Under the pieces are notes generated by a model. The model was not told the DNA's origin. It searched no databases and was given only the letters and a program-made list of their open reading frames with translations. From Bacteroidales bacterium UBA6401 (GTDB taxonomy: Bacteria; Bacteroidota; Bacteroidia; Bacteroidales; UBA932), in contig DJPX01000006.1 of the NCBI GenBank assembly GCA_002438635.1, positions 1 through 42,816 on the forward strand: a DNA stretch of 42,816 nucleotides. The letters run 5' to 3'. A program made the position numbers and the translations under genes. Below, in pieces: positions 1-7,871 of the stretch. Positions within the stretch are counted from its first letter, which is position 1. Each line of letters starts with the position of its first letter.

Positions 1-82
1 CAAATTTTTATTAATCTAAGTAGTTTTCAAACCACAAAAATAAACGCACAATAAATCCAAAATTCTACTACGCTTACAAAAG

Positions 83-90
83 CAAATATA
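83..90 (-). promoter_or_regulatory. Bacteroidota -7 promoter box, left-facing
   Basis: The reverse strand reads TATATTTG, matching the TAnnTTTG -7 consensus of Bacteroidota primary sigma factors. It would drive transcription off the left edge of the window. No gene start is visible before the edge. Confidence 0.4.
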
Positions 91-687
91 CGCATAATTT
101 TATTATCGCAAAGAAATGTTAGAAATTTATTACAAATAATTTTTGATATGTAGTACCTCCTATCACCGAATGTAGACCGCAATGTGTCCGAGATTTTAAC
201 ATTTACTACAACTCTCGTAAAGGAATACACGATTTTTTAAACATCAGATTCTTCTAAAAGAATGGTTTTTCTTTGGCCACCAGGATGTCAGATTGACATG
301 TAATTCACCTTTATTACTGATATTTCATGGAGGTACATTCGCTTAAGGTAAGGTCAATGGTTAAAGATTATTAAGTTGGCGTGTACTTAGAATTGTCGTG
401 TTATCTGAAGGTGTTTTTAGAGTAGGGAAGTGATTCGTGATAGATGTTGATACTTTAGTTACTAAAAAATGTTTATATTATTGGTCAAATAGTATCTTTA
501 TTGGATTTAACTCTTTTTTATTGCTTATAGATATTCATTGTATTGTGATAGAGTATTCAATGGTAGTATGCTATGTAAGTAGTATAACCTACTATGGGAG
601 AAATTATTAATGATGGTTTGTTAATAATAGTTATGTTTGAAAATTGTAATTGCTTTTTGTTAATTTTTAGGTTTCTTAGAATAGTTG

Positions 688-695
688 TAACTTTG
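688..695 (+). promoter_or_regulatory. Probable promoter -7 box for ybeY-mnmG
   Basis: TAACTTTG matches TAnnTTTG and lies 71 nt upstream of the ybeY ATG. No clear -33 TTTG at the usual spacing is visible, so the call rests on the -7 box and position. Confidence 0.45.
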
Positions 696-766
696 AGGAT
701 TTGTATAGTCTTTTTTAAATAATATATAATTGGGGTTATACATCGTTTACAGTAACGAAATTTTTT

Positions 767-1189
767 ATGATAAGGTATTATAATGAGGATTGTAAGTTCA
801 CTTTAAAGGGTAAGTCATTAAATAATCAGTGGCTTAGGCTTGTAGCGGAAAGTGAAATGAGAAGAATAGGTAACATTAATATTATCTTTTGTTCAGATAA
901 TTATATTCTTGACATAAACATGCGATATCTTCAGCATGACTATTTCACAGATATAATTACTTTTGATTATTGTGAGAAAAAGGTTCTGAATGGTGATCTT
1001 TTTATTAGCATCGACAGCGTTAAGGATAATGCAGAGTTTTATGGTGTTGATTTTTACGAAGAATTAAACCGTGTTATGGTACATGGAATTTTGCACCTCA
1101 TAGGATACGATGATCATACCGATGCTGATATAGCGACCATGCGATCAAAGGAAAATTATTATCTTGATATTAGAAGAAAGCTTCTGTAA
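767..1189 (+). CDS. ybeY: Endoribonuclease YbeY (rRNA maturation factor)
   Basis: The 140-aa protein belongs to the UPF0054/YbeY metal-dependent endoribonucleases, which act in 16S rRNA 3' maturation and ribosome quality control. The family signature HGILHLIGYDDH is at residues 106-117. H106 and H110 are the expected metal ligands. The third ligand position, His in E. coli, is Asp116 here with His117 beside it; as I recall, Bacteroidota members often carry a non-His residue at this site. Length is usual for the family. mnmG starts three bases after its stop, so the two genes are almost certainly cotranscribed. Confidence 0.93.
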   Translation: MIRYYNEDCKFTLKGKSLNNQWLRLVAESEMRRIGNINIIFCSDNYILDINMRYLQHDYFTDIITFDYCEKKVLNGDLFISIDSVKDNAEFYGVDFYEELNRVMVHGILHLIGYDDHTDADIATMRSKENYYLDIRRKLL

Positions 1190-1192
1190 TAT

Positions 1193-3061
1193 ATGATGCT
1201 ACGTGAATATGACATAATAGTAGTGGGAGGAGGACATGCTGGTTGTGAGGCAGCGATGGCTGCCACAGGATTGGGATGTAAGACTCTTTTGATATCGATG
1301 GATACATTATCCTTTGCTAAGATGTCATGTAATCCTGCAGTTGGCGGTATTGCGAAGGGACAGATAGTACGGGAAATTGATGCTTTGGGTGGATGGACAG
1401 GTATAGTGACTGACAGTGTTACTCTGCAATTCAGGATGCTTAATAAATCCAAAGGACCTGCTATGTGGAGTCCGCGTGCTCAATGTGATAAAATAGCTTT
1501 TTCGAAGAAATGGAAATCTATTCTTACAAATAATTCATTATTAGATATTTATGAAGATATTGTAACTTCTTTTCTCGTTGAGAATCGAAAATTCTATGGC
1601 GTCCGTACTAAGTCAGGGCAAATATTCCATTCTCAAGCAGTTGTTTTGACCGCCGGAACCTTTTTAGGAGGAAAACTTTTTATAGGAAGACAGCAATTAG
1701 TAGGCGGAAGAATAGGGGAGTGTTCTTCTTATGGTTTAACTGAACAGTTAAAATCTTTAGGAATTAGAACAGGACGTATGAAGACGGGGACTCCTCCTAG
1801 AATAGATATCACTTCTGTTCATACCGACAGACTTGAACTTCAGTATGGAGATATTAACCCTTCTCGATTTTCTTTTCTAAATATTCCTTCTTCTATTCAA
1901 AGCGGTGAAACTACGCAGATGCCGTGCTTTATTCTACATACAAATGAGCATGTGCATGACATACTTCGTAGTGGCTTCGTCGATTCTCCTTTGTTCACAG
2001 GTTTGATACATGGACGAGGTCCAAGATATTGTCCAAGCATTGAGGATAAATTAAGAGTATTCCCTGATAAAACAGAGCATCAATTGTTTTTGGAACCGGA
2101 AGGAAGGCATACTAATGAGTATTATCTTCAAGGGTTTTCTTCTTCCCTTCCCATGCATATTCAGTTAAGTGCTTTGCATAAAATTAAAGGAATGGAAGAT
2201 GCCAGAATTTATCGTCCTGCTTATGCGGTCGAATATGATTATTTCGATCCTACTCAATTAAGAAGTTCTCTGGAACTTAAAGATTTTGAAGGACTTTTTA
2301 TGGCAGGTCAGATTAATGGTACCACCGGGTATGAAGAGGCTGCAGCTCAGGGGCTTATGGCCGGAATTAATGCAGCCCTTAAAGTAAAGGGACTGAATCC
2401 TTTAGTTTTAAAAAGAGATGATGCTTATATAGGTGTTTTGATAGATGATCTCGTTACTAAGGGAGTTGATGAACCTTATAGAATGTTCACTTCACGTGCT
2501 GAATATAGAATATTATTGCGACAAGATAATGCAGATAAAAGATTGACTCCACTTTCATATAAAATAGGATTAGCTTCTAAAGAACGTTATGAAATGGTTT
2601 GTGAAAAGTATAATAAGGTTGAGCATTTGGTCGCTTTTCTTAATGTTCATAATGTAAAGCCTAATCAGATTAATTCATTACTTGAAGATCATAATTCAAG
2701 TCCCATTGTTGAGTCAAGGAAACTTTCTGATATAGCGACCAGGCCAGAGATAACAGTAGAGGATTTGTTGCCGTTTGTTCCACGTGGAACAGAGTATAAA
2801 AAAGATGAGGTAGAATCAGCGGATATAGCTATTAAATATAGGAGTTATATAGAACGAGAAAGGCAGATGGCTGACAAAATTAAGCATCTGGAAAATATAG
2901 TAATTCCGCGAAATTTTGATTTTGCGAGAGTGTCATCGCTTAGTATAGAATGTAGACAAAAGTTAGAAAAATATAGGCCCGAGACCATAGCTCAGGCTTC
3001 TCGTATTTCTGGAATATCGCCGTCGGATATTTCTGTTTTATTGTTATATTTTGGCAGATAA
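1193..3061 (+). CDS. mnmG: tRNA uridine-5-carboxymethylaminomethyl modification enzyme MnmG (GidA)
   Basis: The 622-aa FAD protein works with MnmE to install the cmnm5 group on wobble U34 of several tRNAs. The N-terminus carries the dinucleotide-binding motif VVGGGHAGCEAA (about residues 10-21), followed by the family-typical CNPAVGGIAKGQ. The MnmG signature GQINGTTGYEEAAAQG lies near residue 375, and the C-terminal helical domain that contacts MnmE and tRNA is complete. Two adjacent ATG codons (1193 and 1196) are possible starts. Inside the C-terminal coding region (2776-2791) sits a perfect parS-type palindrome, encoding residues around VPRGTE. Confidence 0.97.
   Translation: MMLREYDIIVVGGGHAGCEAAMAATGLGCKTLLISMDTLSFAKMSCNPAVGGIAKGQIVREIDALGGWTGIVTDSVTLQFRMLNKSKGPAMWSPRAQCDKIAFSKKWKSILTNNSLLDIYEDIVTSFLVENRKFYGVRTKSGQIFHSQAVVLTAGTFLGGKLFIGRQQLVGGRIGECSSYGLTEQLKSLGIRTGRMKTGTPPRIDITSVHTDRLELQYGDINPSRFSFLNIPSSIQSGETTQMPCFILHTNEHVHDILRSGFVDSPLFTGLIHGRGPRYCPSIEDKLRVFPDKTEHQLFLEPEGRHTNEYYLQGFSSSLPMHIQLSALHKIKGMEDARIYRPAYAVEYDYFDPTQLRSSLELKDFEGLFMAGQINGTTGYEEAAAQGLMAGINAALKVKGLNPLVLKRDDAYIGVLIDDLVTKGVDEPYRMFTSRAEYRILLRQDNADKRLTPLSYKIGLASKERYEMVCEKYNKVEHLVAFLNVHNVKPNQINSLLEDHNSSPIVESRKLSDIATRPEITVEDLLPFVPRGTEYKKDEVESADIAIKYRSYIERERQMADKIKHLENIVIPRNFDFARVSSLSIECRQKLEKYRPETIAQASRISGISPSDISVLLLYFGR
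2776..2791. other. parS-type centromere site 1 (inside mnmG)
   Basis: TGTTCCACGTGGAACA is a perfect 16-bp palindrome matching the ParB-binding parS consensus TGTTNCACGTGNAACA. An identical copy lies 1,048 bp downstream. ParB spreading from such sites organises the origin region and loads SMC. That this site is inside a coding sequence is not unusual for parS. Confidence 0.85.
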
Positions 3062-3229
3062 GAGATGGTATTTGATGCTGGTTCTGGAATTATTAAACAC
3101 TGGAAGATACTCTTCTATAAGAGCATTTATGATTGTTATTCTTCATCTTTTATTTGTGAGGTATGAAATTAAAATGATAAATAGATAGAGTAGATAGTTC
3201 GGGAAAGAATATTGTTAATAGAAAAAGTC
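3062..3229 (+). other. mnmG-ruvA intergenic spacer
   Basis: These 168 bases separate mnmG from ruvA. I see no gene, no strong hairpin and no exact TAnnTTTG box, so ruvA may be expressed by read-through or from an atypical promoter. Confidence 0.4.
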
Positions 3230-3823
3230 ATGATAGATTATATATATGGAAAAATAGTGGAACTAAGCCCTACAAAGGTAGTGCTGGATAATAGCGGAAT
3301 AGGTTATTCAGTAGAGATATCATTACAAACCTATGCTGCACTGGAGTCTTTAGAAGAAGCCAAAATTTATATTTACCATCACATACAGAATAGTTCTGAT
3401 GTAGAATTATTTTATGGCTTCTCGAGTAAAGATGAACGTTCCATTTTTGAATTACTGATTAGTGTAAGTGGGGTTGGTGTAAATACGGCGAGAGTAATTT
3501 TGTCTTCATTTAGTGCAGACGAGTTAAGAGAAGCTATTTTATCTGAAAATATAGCGGCTATAAAGGGAGTAAAGGGAATTGGCCTTAAAACAGCACAAAG
3601 GATGATTTTGGAATTAAAGGATAAGATATCGAAGGGAGAAGGAAGTTCTAAGATTGATGTGGGTGTTGTGAAAAACGATGCTGTAGCAGATGAAGCTATG
3701 GCTGCATTGCAAATGCTCGGGTTTTCGAAGCCAAATATTACAAAGGTTATTCAGAAAATTATATCTTCTAATCCTAACATAAAGGTAGAAGAATTAATAA
3801 AAAAAGCACTTCAAATGTTATAA
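3230..3823 (+). CDS. ruvA: Holliday junction DNA helicase subunit RuvA
   Basis: The 197-aa protein binds four-way DNA junctions and directs RuvB-driven branch migration. The N-terminal OB fold opens with MIDYIYGKIVELSPTKVVLD, matching the usual RuvA start. That is why ATG at 3230 is chosen over an in-frame TTG at 3212. Helix-hairpin-helix motifs follow: LLISVSGVGVNTARVILS and IKGVKGIGLKTAQRMILELK. The C-terminal RuvB-interaction domain (EAMAALQMLGFSK) is present. The gene is followed directly by a second parS-type site and then sufS; ruvB is not in this window. Confidence 0.96.
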   Translation: MIDYIYGKIVELSPTKVVLDNSGIGYSVEISLQTYAALESLEEAKIYIYHHIQNSSDVELFYGFSSKDERSIFELLISVSGVGVNTARVILSSFSADELREAILSENIAAIKGVKGIGLKTAQRMILELKDKISKGEGSSKIDVGVVKNDAVADEAMAALQMLGFSKPNITKVIQKIISSNPNIKVEELIKKALQML

Positions 3824-3839
3824 TGTTCCACGTGGAACA
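3824..3839. other. parS-type centromere site 2 (ruvA-sufS gap)
   Basis: This is a second perfect copy of TGTTCCACGTGGAACA, starting directly after the ruvA stop codon and ending seven bases before the sufS ATG. Being intergenic, it is not constrained by coding. Two identical 16-bp sites within about 1.06 kb are far beyond chance and typical of clustered parS sites. It could also be read as a small hairpin, but the match to the ParB consensus is exact. Confidence 0.88.
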
Positions 3840-3845
3840 ATTGGT

Positions 3846-5072
3846 ATGAAAGTAGAAGAATTTAGAAAACAGTTTCCTGGGTTAGAGCAGCAATGCTATG
3901 GAAATAAGTTAGTGTATTTGGATAATGCAGCTACATCTCAGAGATGTATTTCGGCTATGGAGTTGCTCCAGCGCGTATCGTATAATTATAATGCCAATGT
4001 TCATAGGTCAGTTTACAAACTAGCATCTGAGGCAACTAAAATATATGAGGATACACGTGACTATGTACAGAAATACATCAATGCCAAAAGTAGGGAAGAG
4101 ATTATATTTACTTCTGGTACTACCTTTTCGATTAACCTTGTTGCTCGTACATACGGTGAAAAGTTCGTAGGCAAGGGAGATAACATTATCATTGGGGAGT
4201 CAGAACATCATTCTAATATAGTACCTTGGCAGTTACTTTGTGAAAAGACTGGAGCAGAGATAAGGGTATTGCCAATAGCAGAAAGCGGGGAATATGATGT
4301 AAGCGCTTTGAGTACTTTAATGGATGAACATACTAAACTGGTATGTGTGGCTCAGATTTCAAATGTTTTAGGAGTCCTAAATCCTATTGAAGATATTGTA
4401 AGGTTAGCACATGGTAAAAATATAAAGGTGATGGTGGATGGCGCACAAGGAGCGGTTCATCTAAATACCGACGTGCAGAAAATGGATTGTGATTTTTATG
4501 CATTTTCTGGCCATAAGATGTTTGCTTCTACTGGGACGGGAGTACTTTATGCAAAAAAAGAATTATTAGAAGTTATGCCTCCTTTTTTAGGTGGGGGAGA
4601 GATGATAGGAACGGTTACATTTAAGAGGACTACCTATGCTGAATTACCATACAAATTTGAAGCAGGTACCCCGAATTTTAATGTAATTCCGACTTTAAAA
4701 GAAGGGATGTCTTTGCTTGGATACGCATCGGAGGATCGCGATTTGGTGGATAATCTGGAGCGTATTAACGAGTATGTTTATGATGCTTTGTGCTCGGATG
4801 AAAGAATTACCTTGTTAGGAAGTAAGGCTGGAGTTAGAAAAAGGATACCATTGTATTCTATAATAGTTAAAGGAGTTCACCATGAGGACCTGGCAGTGCT
4901 TATGGATAAGATGGGAGTCGCTTTGCGCTCCGGACACGTATGTGCGGAGCCTTTAATGGATAGGTTCGGAGTGACTGGTATTTTAAGAGCATCATTTGCT
5001 CCATATAATACCATCCAAGAAGCTGAGTATTTTATAAAATGTTTGAATAGGTCAATAGAAATGTTATTATGA
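3846..5072 (+). CDS. sufS: Cysteine desulfurase SufS
   Basis: This 408-aa group II, PLP-dependent cysteine desulfurase releases sulfur from cysteine as an enzyme persulfide for Fe-S cluster assembly. The PLP lysine is K224 in FSGHKMFASTG, and the sulfur-carrying cysteine is C366 in RSGHVCAEP, the SufS-type loop. The N-terminal LVYLDNAATS motif is present. Its stop overlaps the start of sufE by 4 nt (ATGA), so the sulfur donor and its acceptor are translationally coupled. sufBCD are not next to it here and presumably lie elsewhere. Confidence 0.96.
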   Translation: MKVEEFRKQFPGLEQQCYGNKLVYLDNAATSQRCISAMELLQRVSYNYNANVHRSVYKLASEATKIYEDTRDYVQKYINAKSREEIIFTSGTTFSINLVARTYGEKFVGKGDNIIIGESEHHSNIVPWQLLCEKTGAEIRVLPIAESGEYDVSALSTLMDEHTKLVCVAQISNVLGVLNPIEDIVRLAHGKNIKVMVDGAQGAVHLNTDVQKMDCDFYAFSGHKMFASTGTGVLYAKKELLEVMPPFLGGGEMIGTVTFKRTTYAELPYKFEAGTPNFNVIPTLKEGMSLLGYASEDRDLVDNLERINEYVYDALCSDERITLLGSKAGVRKRIPLYSIIVKGVHHEDLAVLMDKMGVALRSGHVCAEPLMDRFGVTGILRASFAPYNTIQEAEYFIKCLNRSIEMLL

Positions 5073-5479
5073 GTCTTGAAGAAAAAAAACAGTCCATTGT
5101 CGATGATTTTTCTATGTTTGATGAATGGCTGGACAAATACGAATATATTATTGAATTGGGAAAGAAGTTAGAGTCTTTTCCTGAAGATAAAAAAACAGAA
5201 GATAGATTGATAAAAGGCTGTCAGTCAAGGGTTTGGCTTGATTGTTCGGTTAAGGATGGAAAATTGTATTTCACAGCGGATAGTGATGCTATAATTACGA
5301 AGGGTATAATTTCCTTACTAATAAGTGTTTATTCTGGAAGAAGTGCTGCAGAAATACTTAACGATGACTTTTCATTTATAGAAGAGTTGGGTTTGAAAGA
5401 GAATCTTTCTCCTACGAGGGCAAATGGATTGGAGTCAATGATTGAAACAATTAAAGAATTTGCAAAGAAAAATGTCTGA
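5069..5479 (+). CDS. sufE: Sulfur acceptor protein SufE
   Basis: The 136-aa SufE protein takes the persulfide sulfur from SufS and passes it to the SufBCD scaffold. The acceptor cysteine is C51 in the conserved KGCQSRVWL. The length is usual. It overlaps sufS by 4 nt at its start, and the next gene by 8 nt at its end. Confidence 0.95.
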   Translation: MSLEEKKQSIVDDFSMFDEWLDKYEYIIELGKKLESFPEDKKTEDRLIKGCQSRVWLDCSVKDGKLYFTADSDAIITKGIISLLISVYSGRSAAEILNDDFSFIEELGLKENLSPTRANGLESMIETIKEFAKKNV

Positions 5480-5840
5480 GAATAATGTACTTACGGCTGA
5501 AGATGTAAAGGAATTGGCCCCACTTTACGATGCCGTTATTTTAGCTTTGAAACAGGTATACGACCCTGAAATTCCAGTCAATATATATGATTTAGGGCTT
5601 ATATATGAACTGAATATAAATAAAGAACACGAAGTCCATATAGTAATGACATTTACGGCGCCGAATTGCCCTATGTCAGAAGAAGTGATGGCAGAAGTGA
5701 AGCATAGTGTAGAATCTACACCGGGAGTGAAATCGTGTGATGTTGAACTTGTTTTTGAACCGGCATGGGATCAAAGTCTGCTCTCGGACGAGGCAAGATT
5801 GGCCTTAGGTATGGATGTGGACCTGGACGATAAGGAGTAA
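5472..5840 (+). CDS. sufT: MIP18/DUF59 family Fe-S assembly protein (SufT-like)
   Basis: The 122-aa DUF59 (MIP18) protein family takes part in Fe-S cluster maturation or delivery. It shows the family signature YDPEIPVNIYDLGLIY and a conserved cysteine in TAPNCPM. The start at ATG 5472 (MSENNVLTAEDV) was chosen because the in-frame upstream extension lies inside sufE. Its place directly behind sufS-sufE is the usual Bacteroidota arrangement and supports the SufT role; the exact step remains inferred. Confidence 0.9.
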   Translation: MSENNVLTAEDVKELAPLYDAVILALKQVYDPEIPVNIYDLGLIYELNINKEHEVHIVMTFTAPNCPMSEEVMAEVKHSVESTPGVKSCDVELVFEPAWDQSLLSDEARLALGMDVDLDDKE

Positions 5841-5844
5841 AGAT

Positions 5845-6297
5845 ATGCCGCAAAGAATGTTGTATCTATCAATAGGCTCGAATCTCGGCGATAAAAAGGG
5901 CAATATTCTAAGAGCCGTGTCTTTGTTAGACGAGGCAATGGGTGCAAGGCATATTCGGCTATCTTCTTTTATGTCATCGAGGTCGTGGGGCTTTGATGGA
6001 GAGGATTTTTTGAATGTTGCACTCAGTTATAAAACAGATTTGCCAGCCGCGGATATACTGAAAATATGTAAGGAAATCGAACAACGTATTGGACGTCAGG
6101 ATGAGGGAATAAAACTGGACGCTGCGGGTAAGCGGATTTATAGGAATAGGATAATAGATATAGATATAGTTCTGTTAGGAAGTGAAAAGATAAATACTCC
6201 TGATCTTGTGATACCTCATAGGGATATGAAAGAAAGAGATTTTGTTCTCATTCCACTGAGAGAAATATATGATGGTGATTTGAATGAAATTGATTAA
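5845..6297 (+). CDS. folK: 2-amino-4-hydroxy-6-hydroxymethyldihydropteridine pyrophosphokinase (HPPK)
   Basis: This 150-aa folate enzyme transfers pyrophosphate from ATP to 6-hydroxymethyl-7,8-dihydropterin. Diagnostic motifs are YLSIGSNLGDKKGNI at the N-terminus, SSFMSSRSWGF in the middle and the metal-binding RNRIIDIDIVLLG, followed by IPHRDMKERDFVLIPL. ATG 5845 (MPQRMLYLSIG) is the preferred start; 5857 is also possible. It closes the suf-fol group. The promoter box for glyS overlaps its stop codon. Confidence 0.95.
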   Translation: MPQRMLYLSIGSNLGDKKGNILRAVSLLDEAMGARHIRLSSFMSSRSWGFDGEDFLNVALSYKTDLPAADILKICKEIEQRIGRQDEGIKLDAAGKRIYRNRIIDIDIVLLGSEKINTPDLVIPHRDMKERDFVLIPLREIYDGDLNEID

Positions 6298-6302
6298 ATT
6301 TG
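6295..6302 (+). promoter_or_regulatory. Promoter -7 box for glyS
   Basis: TAAATTTG matches TAnnTTTG, overlaps the folK stop codon and lies 31 nt before the glyS ATG. Confidence 0.55.
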
Positions 6303-6332
6303 TGCCCCTAATTGTAAGAAAAATTTTGATAT

Positions 6333-7871
6333 ATGACTCAAGACGAATTGTTTAAAGTACTCGTCGCACATTGCAAAGAGTATGGTTTTATTTTCCCATC
6401 GAGTGAGATATATGATGGGCTTGCTGCTGTATATGATTATGGTCAGATGGGTGTGGAGTTAAAGAACAATATAAAGCAGTATTGGTGGTATGCGATGACT
6501 AGACTTAACGAGAATATCGTTGGCTTGGACTCGTGTATTTTTATGCACCCGAAAATATGGGAGGCTTCTGGTCATGTGAGTGCTTTCAATGATCCGCTTA
6601 TCGATAATAAGGATTCAAAGAAGCGATATCGTGCAGACGTGCTTATTGAGGATTATCTAGGAAAGATAGAAGATAAGATCAATAAGGAAGTAGAAAAGGG
6701 TCGCAAAAAATTCGGAGAATCGTTTGACGAAACTCAATTCCGTGCCACTAATCCTAATGTGCTTCGTGAGCAAAAAAAGTATGATGAAATCCATAACAGG
6801 TATGTAAAAGCGGAGAACGAAAACGACCTACAGGAATATAAGCAGATTATCATAGATTGTGGCATAGTATGTCCTATAAGCGGTACGGCCAATTGGACCG
6901 ATGTCCGTCAGTTCAATCTTATGTTCAAAACCAGCATGGGCAGCACATACGATGCCAATAGCATAATCTATCTTCGTCCGGAAACGGCGCAGGGTATATT
7001 CGTGAATTATTTGAATGTCCAGAAGACCGGTAGAATGAAGATACCTTTTGGTATTGCGCAGATAGGAAAGGCTTTCCGTAATGAGATAGTTGCCCGTCAG
7101 TTTATCTTCCGTATGCGAGAGTTTGAGCAGATGGAAATGCAGTTTTTCATAAAGCCCGGAACCGAATTGGAGTGGTTCAAGCAGTGGAAAGAGAATCGTA
7201 TGAAATGGCATGTAAACCTTGGAATGGGTGCCGAGAATTACAGGTTCCACGATCACGAGAAACTTGCTCATTATGCCAATGCCGCGACAGATATAGAGTT
7301 TAATTTCCCATTTGGCTTTAAAGAACTTGAAGGAATTCATTCAAGAACCAATTTCGATTTAGGAAACCACGCTAAATATTCTGGGAAAAAGATAGAATAT
7401 TACGATAACGAGATAAACGAAAGTTATACCCCATACGTTATCGAGACATCTATCGGCGTGGATCGTATGGTACTTGCTGTTCTTAGCCATTCATTTAAGG
7501 AAGAAACGCTTGAAAATGGAGAGAAGCGTGTGGTTATGAGTATACCTGCCGCATTGGCACCAGTAAAGGCTGCTGTGCTCCCTCTTGTAAAGAAGGATGG
7601 TCTTCCAGAATTGGCCCAGAGTATAATGGATGATCTCAAATACGATTTCAACTGCCAATACGAAGAAAAGGATTCTATCGGAAAGCGTTATCGTCGCCAG
7701 GATGCTATCGGCACCCCCTTCTGCATAACAGTTGATCATGAGTCACTTAATGACCATTGTGTTACACTTCGCGATAGAGATACTATGCAGCAAGAGAGAG
7801 TTCCTATAGAGAAACTCCGCTCTATCATCGATGAAAAAGTTAATATGACTAATCTACTCCGAAGACTATAA
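6333..7871 (+). CDS. glyS: Glycyl-tRNA synthetase (dimeric, class IIa)
   Basis: The 512-aa single-chain alpha2-type glycyl-tRNA synthetase charges tRNA-Gly. N-terminal YGFIFPSSEIYDGLAAVYDYG, motif 2 (GKAFRNEIVARQFIFRMREFEQMEMQ, only its ends needed for recognition) and motif 3 (IETSIGVDRMVLAVL) are all present. A C-terminal anticodon-binding domain begins near residue 405 (APVKAAVLPLVKK). Length is typical of Bacteroidota GlyRS. The following gene starts inside its stop codon (TAATG), so the two are coupled. A tRNA-Gly gene occurs about 28 kb downstream in this window. Confidence 0.97.
   Translation: MTQDELFKVLVAHCKEYGFIFPSSEIYDGLAAVYDYGQMGVELKNNIKQYWWYAMTRLNENIVGLDSCIFMHPKIWEASGHVSAFNDPLIDNKDSKKRYRADVLIEDYLGKIEDKINKEVEKGRKKFGESFDETQFRATNPNVLREQKKYDEIHNRYVKAENENDLQEYKQIIIDCGIVCPISGTANWTDVRQFNLMFKTSMGSTYDANSIIYLRPETAQGIFVNYLNVQKTGRMKIPFGIAQIGKAFRNEIVARQFIFRMREFEQMEMQFFIKPGTELEWFKQWKENRMKWHVNLGMGAENYRFHDHEKLAHYANAATDIEFNFPFGFKELEGIHSRTNFDLGNHAKYSGKKIEYYDNEINESYTPYVIETSIGVDRMVLAVLSHSFKEETLENGEKRVVMSIPAALAPVKAAVLPLVKKDGLPELAQSIMDDLKYDFNCQYEEKDSIGKRYRRQDAIGTPFCITVDHESLNDHCVTLRDRDTMQQERVPIEKLRSIIDEKVNMTNLLRRL

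Larger units (their letters stand above)
1..766. other. AT-rich gene-free region upstream of ybeY
   Basis: No convincing gene is visible on either strand. The stretch is strongly AT-rich. It contains a left-facing TATATTTG box at 83-90, probably driving a gene beyond the left edge, and a right-facing TAACTTTG box at 688-695 ahead of ybeY. I looked for DnaA boxes (TTATNCACA) and saw only imperfect matches such as TTATACATC near 738. It could be an origin or a long regulatory spacer; the parS-like sites 2-3 kb to the right make the origin idea worth testing, but nothing here proves it. Confidence 0.4.

Noticed and set aside
27..230. Reverse-strand 67-codon open frame in the left spacer
   Set aside because: It overlaps a left-facing promoter-like box, has no recognisable motif, and runs through very AT-rich sequence where such frames arise by chance.
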